Shown: piece by piece, positions 1-11,700 of the stretch
Position numbering within the stretch: position 1 is the stretch's first letter
Layout of the letters: each line of letters begins with the position of its first letter
Source of the DNA: Paracyclopina nana
Lineage: Eukaryota > Arthropoda > Copepoda > Cyclopoida > Cyclopettidae
DNA length: 64,000 nucleotides
Assembly (NCBI GenBank): GCA_019096065.1
Contig: JAGUCH010000002.1
Span: 10,118,501 to 10,182,500 of the forward strand
Reading direction: 5' to 3'
Program-made: the position numbers and the translations under genes
Notes under the pieces: generated by a model
Seen by the model: only the letters and a program-made list of their open reading frames with translations
Databases searched by the model: none
Told to the model about the DNA's origin: nothing

Positions 1-150
1 ACAAAAGTATATGTCGGACATTTTATAGCTAAGTCGTGTCGGACATATTTCAACTTGACAAAACCTGTCGAACATTTAACATTCGGACATTTTACAACTA
101 TGAGAAATCTGTCGGGCAAAACGGAGTAGTATGTCGGACATTTTACAGCT
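1..150. repeat. short iterated TGTCGGACATTTTA repeat at the window edge
   Basis: The motif TGTCGGACATTTTA, with variants, occurs about five times in the first 150 bases at irregular 25-50 base spacing. It resembles the arms of the foldback-like elements at 9813-10425 and 45120-46250, which are also built of short iterated units, so this may be one end of a similar element cut by the window. The matching inverted arm would lie outside, so this is inference. Confidence 0.55.
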
Positions 151-505
151 TGATTTTCGGACCCAAAAAGTTCGCCCGAAAAAACGAATGAGATGAGCAT
201 GCTAAAATGCAGCTCTGCTTCTTTCTTTTTACCCACGCAAATACCCAAAAATATCATTTTAGTTTTTGTTGGCCATGCAGGTTCGAAGTTGTACGCAAGA
301 ATTTAGCAATTTTCTGATTGGTAAAGTATAGCGAATGAAACGGCGCACCCACAAATGTCTGGCGCTCTCCTGACTGAAGCTCGTTTTGCAATTCACCATG
401 CTGGTGCGTAGCTCTAGCGCGTCTTCCCCAATCCTGTGCATTAGCAACCTGTGGCTCATCATCAGCTGCAGCAGGAGTAACGTTCAAAAAGTCTCAATAA
501 CAACC

Positions 506-511
506 ATGTGA
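506..511 (+). promoter_or_regulatory. start-stop uORF overlapping the dpp-like start codon
   Basis: An ATG immediately followed by TGA sits at 506-511, and the last base of that stop is the A of the first ligand ATG at 511. Three consecutive ATG codons follow in the main frame. Such minimal uORFs can stall or recycle ribosomes. Whether it lies in the transcript is not shown. Confidence 0.45.
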
Positions 512-1611
512 TGATGATGCTCTCGGCTCTCATCCAGTTCAGCTGCCTCTGCGTGCTGGCCTCGGCCGTGCAGCTGAGTGACGTGCAGCAAAAGTTCTTC
601 TTGGATGCCCTCGGGCTCAACGCGCTGCCCACACCCGATCACCGGAGCGAGATCCTCATTCCCGACGCGATCCGCGAGCTGTACACGCAGCAGAGCGGCC
701 TCGAGGTCGACACAACCAGCTTCCGCGTCCCCGGCCACCACGTGGGGGCCTCCAACACCGCCCGCACCTACGTGGGCCGTCAGGTGGCGGGCTGCGGCGG
801 CGCAGCCTCCGCCTGCGTGCTCAGCTTCGACGTGGCCTCCGAGGTCTACCGCTCCGCCGAGAGCCTCGAATCCGCCGTCCTCAAGGTGTACTGGAAGCCC
901 AAGTTGAGCGTGCAGAGGACGCAGGGCAGCTTCCGCGCCAGCGTCTCCGACGTGCTCAAGCTCAAGAAGCCCATCATCACCATGATGGTGGACACGAAAA
1001 AGGTGTTCCACAGGGACGCCGCCAGGGACGAGGGGTGGTACACGTTCGACGTGACGCCCGCGGTCAAGCGGTGGGTGGACCAGGGCAAGAAGCCCAAACA
1101 GCAACTCTTGGCCATCGAGAAGGGCAAGCTGGCGGTGAAGAGCAAGCAGGGCAGCCTCCACCATCTGCTGCCCGAGGGCGTGTTCAGCGACGCCTACATG
1201 GTGGTCTACAGCGAGGACGTCCGCCACAGAAGCCAGAGGCTGAAACGGTCGAGCTCCAGGAGGTCACGAAAGAGGCCAGGCAAGAAGAAAGGCCACCGAT
1301 CGCACTGCAAAAGGCACTCGTTGTACGTGGACTTTTCCGAGGTCGGATGGAATGATTGGATCGTGGCGCCACCGGGTTATGATGCCCACTATTGCGCCGG
1401 GGACTGCTTCTTCCCCCTCTCGGAGCACATGAATGCCACCAACCATGCGGTGGTGCAAACCATGGTCAACTCCGTCAAGTCGGACATCCCCAGAGCGTGT
1501 TGCGTCCCAACTGAACTCTCCCCCATTTCGATGCTCTATCTCGACGAATACGATAAGGTAGTATTGAAAAACTACGAAAACATGAAGGTGGAAGGATGTG
1601 GTTGCCGATAA
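511..1611 (+). CDS. dpp: BMP2/4/Dpp-type TGF-beta ligand precursor
   Basis: This is a secreted morphogen precursor of 366 residues in one uninterrupted exon. It has an N-terminal hydrophobic signal peptide (about residues 1-20), a TGF-beta prodomain, and dibasic furin-type sites (RLKR, then RRSRKR) around residues 245-255. The mature cystine knot of about 101 residues ends in CGCR. The knot shows the BMP2/4/Dpp signatures [27 protein letters not shown] (with an N-glycosylation site), [17 protein letters not shown] and VVLKNY, with the CC pair and final CxC. The family signals through type I/II serine kinase receptors to Smads and patterns the dorsoventral axis and appendages. The start is the first in-frame ATG (511); GTG at 508 is not used. 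A polyadenylation signal lies at 1703-1708. The prodomain is GC-rich compared with the flanks. An intronless coding region is slightly unusual, and upstream non-coding exons cannot be excluded. Orthology to dpp rather than another BMP is well supported by the knot. Confidence 0.93.
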   Translation: MMMLSALIQFSCLCVLASAVQLSDVQQKFFLDALGLNALPTPDHRSEILIPDAIRELYTQQSGLEVDTTSFRVPGHHVGASNTARTYVGRQVAGCGGAASACVLSFDVASEVYRSAESLESAVLKVYWKPKLSVQRTQGSFRASVSDVLKLKKPIITMMVDTKKVFHRDAARDEGWYTFDVTPAVKRWVDQGKKPKQQLLAIEKGKLAVKSKQGSLHHLLPEGVFSDAYMVVYSEDVRHRSQRLKRSSSRRSRKRPGKKKGHRSHCKRHSLYVDFSEVGWNDWIVAPPGYDAHYCAGDCFFPLSEHMNATNHAVVQTMVNSVKSDIPRACCVPTELSPISMLYLDEYDKVVLKNYENMKVEGCGCR

Positions 1612-2490
1612 ATCGGATTTTTTAAAGGCTGTACTTGTACTTTATGTTAATGCTCAGTGGCAAAAATTGCCAAAATGCCATATGAATAACGATGCTTTTC
1701 CTAATAAAAACATACAAGTGAATGATACGATAGGGGTTTTCCGCGCGTTGCACTCTCTATAGATGTTCGTACCTAGCTGATCTTTCGAAGTATACAAGGC
1801 AGCTTTACCCTAAAGTCACCATAACAGCTAATGTCATAAACAAGGCGTGTTAATTGCACTTTTCAGGATTTCTTGAATTACCACAAGTCAACCTGTGAAA
1901 CGCATTGAATGATACTTATTTTCAATATTTCAGCATGGCTGGTTGCCATATTTTAAAATGAGCAACATTGCATGGCAACACAGCAAGAAAATGGTGCACA
2001 AAGTTTAAAAAAAATCATAATCATATGCAAGGTAGGGAGCCTTTTAACGATTTCTTCTTTCTTTTTCATTAATTCATCAAAACTGCACGTATCAGCCAGT
2101 TTTTGCGGCATTATGGGAAGATCATTTTTATTGCTCAACAAATGCTTGAATAATGTGAAAAATGGTTTGTGAGGAAATTGCTTTTAAAAGAGATAACTTT
2201 AGAAAAAGTATAACCAATTCTGCTCTTCTTTTTAATTTACGGCTAAAATCCTAATATCAGAATTTTAAACACAAACTTATTCTCACATGCAGTTTTTGTC
2301 AACAGATACAGATGGAAAGCGTTAACGCGTTAGAAGTCCTAAAACTAAAATACGCGGACGCTGACTTAAATAGGAGCTATAAATATGGTATTATTCCAAG
2401 ACTTTTCACGGATGGCTTGATTAGTTAACGATGTAACTTGCCGTCATGGCCCATAAAGCACTGGGTTGTCAAGAGTGTTTTTTTGTTCGT
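1612..2490. other. gene-free interval between dpp-like gene and TMEM33
   Basis: This AT-rich interval holds the dpp-like polyadenylation signal (AATAAA at 1703-1708, plus strand) and, at its right edge, the TMEM33 signal (TTTATT at 2491-2496, AATAAA on the minus strand). Short ORFs on both strands near 1950-2170 show no recognisable protein. I see nothing else supportable. Confidence 0.5.
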
Positions 2491-2628
2491 TTTATTACGA
2501 AGGTGTAATAAGAGTACAGAAAAAGGTTTCACGGCTCCTCTCTAATTTGACGCGTACATAAACGGACATGAAATGCCAAGGCATGGCTACAACATCAAAA
2601 GGGGTTTGGCTTCAAATGACACTTGACA

Positions 2629-3408
2629 TTATTGTGAGGCAGCAGGCATTTGTTGAGGTGCCAAGCTGGAGACACCGTTAATGACTTTCATTATCAGTGC
2701 TCTTGCTCCTCCGGGCATTTTTGGGTGGTTAGCTGTTTGCTCAAAGGCAACCCTAAGCTCGTAGAAGACCGCTCTAGTGTAAGGATTTCTTCTGGATGCG
2801 TATCTAAGTCCAAGGAATCTGAAGTACACCATAGGCGTCACCAGCCATGTTCGGCCGCTGAACACGTATATCACTGTCATGGGCATGAGGAAAATCTCGG
2901 CAAAGGCCACCATGCGCAATATGTTTCGCGACTGGAGTTCCACTAGCGAGATAAGGAACCTGAAGCCCCACCACGAAGTTGGGGCACCCAGTGCGTCCAG
3001 CAAGGCGAGCGAGTACGAGGCCGAGTGGAGTACTGCGAAGAGCAGCACTGGCAGCTGAGCCATCGTGATGGGGGCCGCGGCGAAGATGAAGATGACCGAG
3101 TAGAACAAGTAGTGAGCCGAGTCCTCGAGCAACAGCAGGGAGAGGAACTCGCGGCTGATCTGAATGCGGGGCAGCCGCTGATGCAGCCTCAGAGCCGAGG
3201 TCGCGGCCGCTGCCATCATCGACTTGTAGTAGCACTGCTCTGGGTCACCCAAGAAGCTGCCCAAGAGAGGTAGGAAGTAGCCGAAGACGGCAAAGAGTAT
3301 GGTGAGGATCCGAGTGGCCCACATGCCGACCTCAATCTTGTGACTTTTGACATGGCTGACAAGATTGGAAAACCCTTTAGGCTGTTGCTGTTGCTGAGGC
3401 TCCGCCAT
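2629..3408 (-). CDS. TMEM33: TMEM33 / Krueppel-homolog-2 family ER membrane protein
   Basis: This is a 259-residue multi-pass protein of the TMEM33/Kr-h2 (yeast Pom33) family, which sits in the ER and nuclear envelope, shapes ER tubules and interacts with reticulons. After a polyglutamine-rich start (MAEPQQQQQPKG) there are hydrophobic segments around residues 35-60, 100-135 and 165-190. The conserved family block around FRFLGLRYASRRNPYTRAVF and the following FYELRVAFE lies near residues 205-230. No intron is seen. The start is the ATG at 3408; a longer frame begins only at a non-ATG codon. An acceptor-like TTAATCAG lies just upstream, so a 5' UTR splice is possible. It diverges from the HOP gene with about 590 bp between start codons. 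The AATAAA on the minus strand is at 2496-2491. Confidence 0.92.
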   Translation of the reverse strand: MAEPQQQQQPKGFSNLVSHVKSHKIEVGMWATRILTILFAVFGYFLPLLGSFLGDPEQCYYKSMMAAAATSALRLHQRLPRIQISREFLSLLLLEDSAHYLFYSVIFIFAAAPITMAQLPVLLFAVLHSASYSLALLDALGAPTSWWGFRFLISLVELQSRNILRMVAFAEIFLMPMTVIYVFSGRTWLVTPMVYFRFLGLRYASRRNPYTRAVFYELRVAFEQTANHPKMPGGARALIMKVINGVSSLAPQQMPAASQ

Positions 3409-3995
3409 TCTTGCACTGATTAAGCTTCTCCTCAATCGTCACGGATGAGAGGAGCTGCGTAGCTTCTTTGTTGAGATTAATAATGCTATGCTAGTTGGTA
3501 TTGCAAACGTCACGTCGTCATGCTTATTGCATACGATAAAGCCTCGATTTCGGCCTTTTGCTTCCAAAAAATGTCACAATTGCTGGCCAGAAGAATTTGC
3601 TAAAAGTAGCGCGTTAGTCGAGTCATTTGTTACTACCCTGTGTCATGATCTCTTTCGGTCATCAAACCTTCGCGTAGGAACACATGGAAAGATCCAGAAT
3701 CATCGAACCTCGTCTCTTCTGTGATGCGAGATGCTCAAATTAAGGCATGCATAATGGATGCATGACTCGAAAAATAAGTTTTGGCTTAAAACCAAGTGTT
3801 TTCAATCGTCTTGAATAAGTAAATAAAAAGATACTTTTGCGGCGATAAGTGGTAAAATCAAACAATGTTTGATATGCACGCGTAGAAACTGCTAGAGCTC
3901 CAATCTGGTCTCATTTTCGGTCCATCCCCGGCGAGCTAATAGTAAACAAATTCTCTTTATTTTTCTGAACCCCACTCACCATTCGATCAGACGAA
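3409..3995. other. shared upstream region of TMEM33 and HOP genes
   Basis: The two genes are divergent, so this roughly 590-bp stretch must hold both promoters. A pyrimidine-rich tract ending in GATCAG lies 5 bases before the HOP ATG and looks like a 3' splice acceptor. No upstream TPR1 exon for HOP can be found here: the only plus-strand ORF (3488-3724) has no TPR signature. Confidence 0.5.
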
Positions 3996-4964
3996 ATGAG
4001 CGCGGACGCATCCCAATTAAAGCAGCAAGGCAACGATGCCTACAAGAAGAAAGATTTCGCGACAGCTTTGTCACTCTACGGCCAAGCGATGGAGCTTGAC
4101 CCTAACGAGATCACCTACTACTTGAACACCGCTGCTGTCCACTTCGAGATGAAGAATTATCCCGAATGCATCAGCACCTGCAACAAAGCCATTGACGTGG
4201 GCCGAGAAAACAGAGCCGACTTCAAGCTGATTGCCAAGGCTCTCGCCAGGATGGGCAATGCCTATCGCAAGTCCGGTGACCTCAAGAACGCCAAGATGGC
4301 CTACGAGAAGGCCCTGACTGAACATCGTACCCCCGACTACCGCGCCTGCCTATCTGAGGTGGAGATTGCACTTAAAAAGTCCGAAGAGGAGGCTTACATT
4401 AACCCTAGCATCGCGGAGGAGGAGAAGCAGAAGGGGAATGATCTGTTCAAGGCTGGAGACTTTTCGGGAGCTGTCAAGCGCTACTCCGAGGCAGTGAGGA
4501 GAAATCCGACCGACGCCAAGATTTACAGCAACAGGGCTGCGTGCTATACCAAGCTCATGTCTTTTGACTTGGCGCTCAAGGACTGTGAGAAGTGCATTGA
4601 GCTCGACCCCACCTTCGTCAAAGCCTACCTGCGAAAGGCGAAAGCCTGCCAGGCAATGGGACAGAACTCAAAGGCCATGGCCGCCTACGAGAAGGCTCTA
4701 GAAATTGACCCGAATTGCTCCGAGGCCCTCGAGGGTTATAAGAGTTGCGCCATCAGCTCAAGCAACGACCCCGAGGAGGTGAGGAAGCGGGCCATGGGCG
4801 ACCCAGAGGTACAGAAAATTCTCAACGATCCTGCCATGAGGCTGATCCTGGAGCAAATGCAGAGCGATCCACAGGCCATCCAGGAGCACTTGAAGAATCC
4901 CGCCATAGCTGAAAAGTTCATGAAGCTGCGCGAAGCCGGTCTTATTTCAGTCGCTTACAAATAA
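3996..4964 (+). CDS. STIP1: HOP/STI1 co-chaperone, short form lacking TPR1 and DP1
   Basis: This is the adaptor that links Hsp70 and Hsp90 by binding their C-terminal EEVD tails. The 322-residue intronless frame begins directly in TPR2A (about residues 5-120, with KQQGNDAYKKKDF and the basic clamp pattern), continues into TPR2B (about 140-250, with EEKQKGNDLFKAGDF and DAKIYSNRAACYTK) and ends in the DP2 domain (about 265-315, with DPAMRLILEQMQSDPQA). Typical animal HOP is about 490-545 residues with TPR1 and DP1 in front, and those are absent here. The ATG at 3996 follows an acceptor-like ATCAG, and the 560 bases upstream hold no TPR exon. C. elegans STI-1 is also about 320 residues and lacks TPR1 (from memory), so this shape has a precedent. 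An alternative is a duplicate or truncated gene with a full copy elsewhere. AATAAA at 4988-4993. Confidence 0.93.
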   Translation: MSADASQLKQQGNDAYKKKDFATALSLYGQAMELDPNEITYYLNTAAVHFEMKNYPECISTCNKAIDVGRENRADFKLIAKALARMGNAYRKSGDLKNAKMAYEKALTEHRTPDYRACLSEVEIALKKSEEEAYINPSIAEEEKQKGNDLFKAGDFSGAVKRYSEAVRRNPTDAKIYSNRAACYTKLMSFDLALKDCEKCIELDPTFVKAYLRKAKACQAMGQNSKAMAAYEKALEIDPNCSEALEGYKSCAISSSNDPEEVRKRAMGDPEVQKILNDPAMRLILEQMQSDPQAIQEHLKNPAIAEKFMKLREAGLISVAYK

Positions 4965-5484
4965 TATGTATACTATCTTGTCAACAGAATAAACCAAACT
5001 TCCGGGACACCCGATTTTTCCCCTTCTAAAAATAGCCAAGACCATTAAAATTGCCCTCTCACATGGCTTTACCGTGATTCAACCCATCGCTAGCCTAATA
5101 GCTAAGGAATCGGGGCATTTAAACAGTCTGCTCAATTTGACCATTTCATTGTAGGCTTGAAGCATGCTTGATATCAAATAAAAAAGTACGCAATTTCAAG
5201 TGGGGAAGCTTAATAGTTGCGCATATTTATGAAGAAGAAGGCGCCATTCACATAAGGCATTTAATGAGATATTCAATTCCAGTCTACATACTTGCGACTA
5301 GTCTAGACACAAAATAAGGTACTATTATTTCATTGAACAAAAAAATAAGGGCCAATTATTTGTTGCCTTTTTTATTGATAGAGCTATTTCAAGCACTTTC
5401 ATCAAACGGGCCGGCAAACTCGGGTCTAAAATCGATTCGGCATAAGTCGCAATCTCTTTTGCCAACACGTCAAGTGTCATCGCC
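4965..5484. other. intergenic region between HOP and GM130
   Basis: This contains the HOP polyadenylation signal (4988-4993) and then AT-rich sequence leading to the GM130 start. The distance (about 520 bp) is larger than in the operon-like pairs. No coding or structured element is recognised. Confidence 0.45.
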
Positions 5485-8400
5485 ATGGATCGCGAAGAAA
5501 AGCTCCGGGCTGCCAAAGAGAAGTTGAAGCGGTTCCAAACGCAAAAAAAGAAGCATGGCTCAACGCCTGATATCGATGAGCTGTCACAACGGTCAACTCC
5601 AAAGCTTGAGGAGCCACCGTTAATGTCACCTGCAGGTGCTCCTCAGCCAGTGACAATCACTTCTTCAGCAGATCGCTCTCAAGCGTCTTCATCTGTATCA
5701 GATCAAATAAGCTGTGTATTGGAAGCACCAAGCGTTGCGGATGTCGCCGACAATGAGCTTGAAGTCATCAAGGCAAGATTAAGTCAATTGGATAGGGACA
5801 AAATGGAGCTGGGCTTCACGGTGCAGCAACAAAATCTTCAGATTCAGCAGCTGCAGAAAGAACTTGAGCAAGCGGTAGTGACACACTTAGAAAAATCTTG
5901 TTGAATAAGATTCAGGAAAAAATCTACTTTTAGAGTGTCAAGTTGGAAGAGGAAGAGCTGGAACGGCAAAGGGTTGCTACACTAGCCAAGGAGGAGGCCA
6001 TGAAAAACAAATCACTATTGGATTCCTATGCTGAGTCAATACAAATACTAGTGTCAGAAAAGGCGGAGCTTCAGACTGTCCTCGATAAAGTCAAGAAAGA
6101 GAAGGAAGAAATGACAGGTACGAAAAAAATTCGTTGTTATACGCAAGTTGTTCTTTATATGCTTTGCTATATCTTTTTAGCTGATAATGAACGCCTCCTC
6201 AAAAGTAAGCAGCAAGCTGTCAAAATGTCTCCGAGAGAAAGAACGTGTGCCTGTACAGATCGCGTTTTCTTGGCTGAAGTTGAAAGGCAACGGCTATCGG
6301 ATACTTTGGCCAACTTGCGCGACGAAAGAGACCGGCTTAAAATTGAAACCATCGACTTACGGCAAGAAGTGTTGGAACTCAAATCAAAAATCGAATTCGG
6401 AGAGAGGAACATCATAGCGGCTGCGCAACAGCTCGTTGAGACCACTGCCAAGTATTTGGTTTATTTTGGCCATCCTTTCTGAATTGCTTACTATTGGTTG
6501 CTTTTTCAGATTAGAATTGGCTGAAGTCAACTTGGCTCAACTAAGGGCTGCGAATGAGGTCAGAAAGCAAGGAGATGAGCAAGATGAGGATAGTGAAGAA
6601 GAAAGCCACTTGACTCAAGTTGCATTCCATAAGCAGTTAAAAGCCAAGGAGGAGGAGATTGTTCGTCTGACTTTGGACAATGACGAGCATGTCAAGCGAG
6701 TGGCTGATCTAACCGCATACATCCAGCAAGCCAGTCAAGACCGCGAGCAGATCATTCAGCAATACACTTCTTACTCGCAACAACTAGCTTCACAAATTGA
6801 GTCCTTGACACAACAGCTGAATATAAATGCCACCGAAAATCACAGCTATGCGACTCGAGAGGCCGATTTAGTTGCTCATGTTCAGAGGCTGGAAGGACAA
6901 TTGCAATCGCTCATGCAAAAGGAACAGTCCAAGCAAGACCGTTGGTCGCCCTCAACCGAAAAAGAAATGGATCTGCTCCGCACCAAAGTGGTTGATTTGG
7001 ATAAAAAGGTGGCTGATCTGCAGCAGGAACGCGAAAAGCTAATAGGCGATCAGCAAGAGGAGGTAAAAATTGCGTAAACTTTCATCGGCCGTTATCAAAC
7101 AACATATTATTACTATTTAGGGTGTGAAATTAAGAGAAGCCTTGAATAGATGCAAAGAGCTTCAAGATTGCATTGGTGATCTAGAAACAAGGCTGGAAAT
7201 GACCTCTGAAAAGTCTGCTCTGGTTGATGCAACCAAACATGAAAGCTTGATAGCTGCCTCGGAATCGGATAAAGTTGCTGCCTCTCGGGCAATGAAGCAA
7301 AACCAATCGCTGAAAACTCAGGTTGAAGAATTAGAAGGCGCAGTCATGCAGTTGGTTTGTGATTTTTATTCTTCTCAAAAATTGCGTTGAATTTCTTCAA
7401 TTCTTCTTCATTTATTAGACTAGTGACAAAGCTGAACTTGCTGAAAAACTAGATTCGACTCACTCAAAACTTAAGAGGCTGGAGGAGATGGAAAGCTCCA
7501 ATCAAAATCAGATTAAGGCCCTTCAAGAAGTTGTCAAGGAACGGGACCGTAACCTGACTTCCGTTAGGGAACAAATGAAGTACTACACAGCTTTTGCAGA
7601 ACAAAGCATTAAAGGCCCCACAGCCACCAATGGATCTGTTGATGCTACACAGTTTGAGAAACTCATCAGCGATTTGAGCATCGCTAATGTGAGCAATCAA
7701 TCATAAAATTTAAAAAAAACCTTCTAAAGTAGTCTAATTTATTTTAGGATAGCTTGAAAGGCCTCAACTCTGAAAACTTGGAGCTTCGAAGTCAAATAGA
7801 AGCTATGTCTAGTCTCGCTCGTGAGAGTGCAACCCCGGATTCGGAGCAATATCAAAACGGTCACCATGACAGCACATCCAGCTCTTCCACCGAATCAAAG
7901 ATATCCATAACAAACGAAACAGAAATTGATGCGAATTCGACCCCTTCCATACCCAGCCAAGTGGCCATCTCCAAACTGGAGCAAAAGTTCAAGGCAGCCA
8001 TGCAGCAAGTAGCCGAGCTCACAAGCGAAAAAGAGCATTTGGAGCACCTTATTGCTCGGCTACAGGATGAGACTGATACTGTTGGAGAGTACATCACCAT
8101 CTACCAATATCAGCGTGCTCAGCAAAAGGCAAGACTTGATGAAAAAGAACGCCAATTGCAATCACTGTCGCGAGATCGTGAGGATTTGCGGTCCAAAGTA
8201 ACGCAGTTACAATCCCTTGTCAAGAAGTTTGTCACAGATGGGAAAAGTGGCGACATGAGCGATGAATTGTTGGGTGCTCCGGAAATGGGTAAGTCTCTTA
8301 GCACTTAAAAAAGTTAATCTACCCAAACACTGACAATTCTCTGTATCTTTTAGGCAGCACTGAAGATTGCGAGATTGCGCAGGAGGCTGATGAGATTCCA

Positions 8401-8571
8401 TCTTCAAGCCAAGATTCGAGAAATGGGCACAAGGAAACTGCAGCGCAACAGATTCTCACTTTGCTTTCCGAAATTGGATCTAATGAGATGTTGAATCATG
8501 ATGGCTCCACAACAGATCAATTTCACCCCTGGTTCTGGGAGCCCGCTCATGGCAAGCTGATGACTGTGTGA
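5485..8571 (+). CDS. GOLGA2: GM130/golgin subfamily A member 2
   Basis: This is a cis-Golgi matrix coiled-coil protein that binds GRASP65, p115 and Rab1 to tether vesicles and stack cisternae. Proposed exons are 5485-5874, 5934-6117, 6181-6451, 6510-7062, 7121-7354, 7419-7688, 7748-8288 and 8354-8571; all joins keep phase and give about 886 residues. The basic N-terminus MDREEKLRAAKEKLKRFQ suits the p115/importin-binding segment. ILVSEKAELQT, DTVGEYITIYQYQRA and the penultimate AAQQILTLLSEI are diagnostic of GOLGA2. The C-terminus ends in hydrophobic MTV, like the GRASP65 PDZ ligand of the mammalian protein. Splicing within 6118-6290 is uncertain: a 54-base intron from GTAAGC (6205) to ACAG would also stay in frame. 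Start ATG 5485 has good context (CGCCATGG). Confidence 0.9.
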
Positions 8572-8710
8572 TATGATTCGAATTTATTCAGGTTTATTAC
8601 TATGATTGCGCATTTTGTACTTCTTCATAAAATGGTAATTTCGCCTTTTTACAAGTCGTGCATTAATACGAGGGAATATTTCGGGCTACGCGTCCAACTG
8701 TCTATGATAA

Positions 8711-11700
8711 TTATTCGCCGGCATTAGCGCCTTCTGGGTCTCCGTCGTTCGCTCGAGGCTGAGTGTGATGCGCACCTGGCTTTTTGTGTAGTAGCATTGT
8801 CACAAACTCCTCGTAATTGACATTTCCATCGCCATCAATGTCTGCCTCTTGAATGAGCTCCTCGCTTTCCTCTATGAAAATTAAGCAACAATTTAGAATG
8901 CATAGATGAAGTAGCGTCTGGTACCAGCCTGCGCACTTGAAAGAATTTTTTTCGTGTATCAGCATAGTTCTCAAAAATACTAATCCCACACTTGCATCAA
9001 CAGTAGAACTTAGGAGCCTTCAACAGCTATATGCTTCTTTCATAAGAGTATGAAATTAATTTTTTAGGATAATTGATCAACCTGAAGGATTTTAAGATTG
9101 ATATGACCATTGGATAACAAAGTCGAATGGGGAATTCGAGCACCAAACTTGGCCTGGATTTTTGTACCAATTCAACTGAATTTTGAAGTCACAAAAGCAG
9201 AATAACTTTTTCAAAATAGCATAATAATTCAATTAAAGATATTTACAACTTTTTAGAAGTCCTCATAAAAATAATCTTCTGTAAGTAAAATTTTTTTTTA
9301 AATGACGTTTGTAACTCCAAGTTCACCTGCAATAATATAAACATTTCCCAATATTTTTGTTTTTATTTCGTTTTTCCCCTTTATATACTAGTCTGACCTG
9401 TCAACTGAGAACTATTTGGCAATTGAAACCTAACCAGGGATTTTTGGTTACCGGTAGAGAAAAGTCTATCTTAATTGCAACATCCTGAGAATTGGACAAA
9501 GAGTTTTAGTGGGGCTGATTCGACTAAGCCAGGCCTTAAAGGCCATTTTACACTTTTTTAAGAGTTTATTATTTTGGTGCTAAAATACATAATATATTGT
9601 GAAGGCTAACAGGCTTAGGGCATAGCTAAAAAATTAAGTGAATCAGAAGCTGCAAGACGCGTATTTTAGTAGAAAGCCCTAAGTCCAAAAAGGCAAATGT
9701 AACATCACCTTACATATAATAAAGATTTTAGATCTTGAACAGTTTTCTAATTTTAGCCAAAAATTCTCATAAAGTCATCAGACGCTTTGATATTATTTTT
9801 TCATATAATTAAGTCTCTGGGATGAGCTGAGATGGGTGCCGTCACTAAGGCCTAAAATGAGGTGGGTTTTAGGATCTAAAATCAAAGTGGGCTTTACGAT
9901 CTTACAAATTGGATTTTAAAGCCTACAGATTTGGCATCAGGGTACTAAGATCTAAGTGGAAAAATCAAATAAAGTTCATCATGGGTTTTAATATCTAAAG
10001 GCCTAGGTTTTATGATCTAACAGCGTGGGTTTTAAGATCTATTGCATCAGAACAAAAAAAGTATTCTCAAAACCATGTTGCCAACTAAAACCTGAGCAAG
10101 CATTACATGAAAATTAAATGCTAAATGCTGAAATGCTATTAGTGAAGTTTTGATAATTGACATTTAATGTTCCAACATTTTAGACTTTAAAACCTACGCC
10201 TTTAGATCAAAACACCCAGGTACAACAAAATGATGCTTTTCCAATGTAGATCTTAAAACCCAGGTGACTAGATCTTAACATCTAGTTGTTAGGCTTTAAC
10301 AACCAAATCTTTAGATCTTAAAACCTAGGAGAAAAAAGCTTGGGCTTTAAAACCTATCTTTATTATAGATCCTAAAACCCACCCCTATTTTAGGCTTTAG
10401 TGACTTCTCCCGCTGAGATAGAGACACAACAACGCTAAAAGTCGCTCACTACCATTTCGATTAATTTTAACTTTAGCAGCAAATAGCGTGAGCATTTTGC
10501 AGACTTGCTTATTTTAATATTTTATAAAATAAATAATTGTAATATTTTATAAAATAAATAATTTTAATATTTTATAAGATAAATAATTTTAATATTTTAT
10601 GAAATAAATAATTTTAATAATTTATAAAATAAATAATTTTAATATTTCATAAAATAAATAATTTTAATATTTTATAAAATAAATAATTTTAACATGTTAT
10701 AAAATAAATAATTTTAAAATTCTATGAATTAAATAAGAAAATAAGACTAATCTTCCTTTCTTAGTGGTGGTCATAGATAATGAAAATCAAAATCGTAAGA
10801 TCTAGAAAGTTTTTAAAAATGAAATCTGGAGCGACAGGCCTGAATTTTTAAAATACATCCAAATGAGCCCTTAGAACACCAGCTATATCTTAAAAAATAA
10901 TTTTTTGGGGGCTCAGAACTTCTGGTTGGGTTGTTGCAAAATGCTGAGCCAAGTTGGGTTACTTTATGATTTACGGCCAATCCTCCTCTTGTTTTTGGCT
11001 TTATTTGCGAGTGGATGGCTTTTATGAGTTGACCTGGATTTGCTTGATTATTGTTGTTTCCCTGAGCATCCCGTCTCTAGGTGCTGCCATAGTGTTGTGG
11101 CTTCTGAAAAGTCTGCCGAGCCAATGCAATCGCACATTTCCAGAGGTACTCGGGGAAAAAGATGTGGGCGAAGGGTATCGTGAGACGCTGCTGGAGGATC
11201 AAGGTAGGACGTGCTAATTTACTTTAACTTTTTCCAATACGAAAATATGCGGGCATGGAGTAGATGATGGTTTACGTATATACCTTCCGTCAGCTTATCT
11301 CCCAATGTTGTCAAGACTTGACACAAGTCAGGCACTGTGATGAATCCGTGTCCCTCTCGATCGAAGACTCTGAATGCCTCCCTAATTTCCTCCTCGATGT
11401 CGCCGTCCTCGTGCACGTTTTTGGTCATCAGATACAGGAACTCGTTGAAGCTGATGCATCCGTTGCCGTCCTGGTCGATTTCTCCGATCATCTCCTGCAG
11501 CAAGGATTCGTCGGGGTTCCATCCGAAGGTGCGCATGACTTGTCCCAGCTCCACGCTGGTGATGGTCCCGCCTCCGTCGCGGTCGAAGAAGGAGAAGACT
11601 TCGCGGTATTCCTGGGAGATCGAACATCATCAATGATGCATGCATACAGGGGGGATGTGCAGTACCTGAATCTTGTCCTCGGGCAGCAGGACAGTCACTT

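Noticed and set aside
484-1227. 247-codon minus-strand frame antisense to the dpp-like gene
   Set aside because: It mirrors a GC-biased coding region; composition (V, G, H, A-rich) and lack of any domain mark it as a shadow frame.
10954-11217. 87-codon plus-strand frame with hydrophobic stretches inside the calmodulin-like intron
   Set aside because: No recognisable family and no supporting signals; probably chance.
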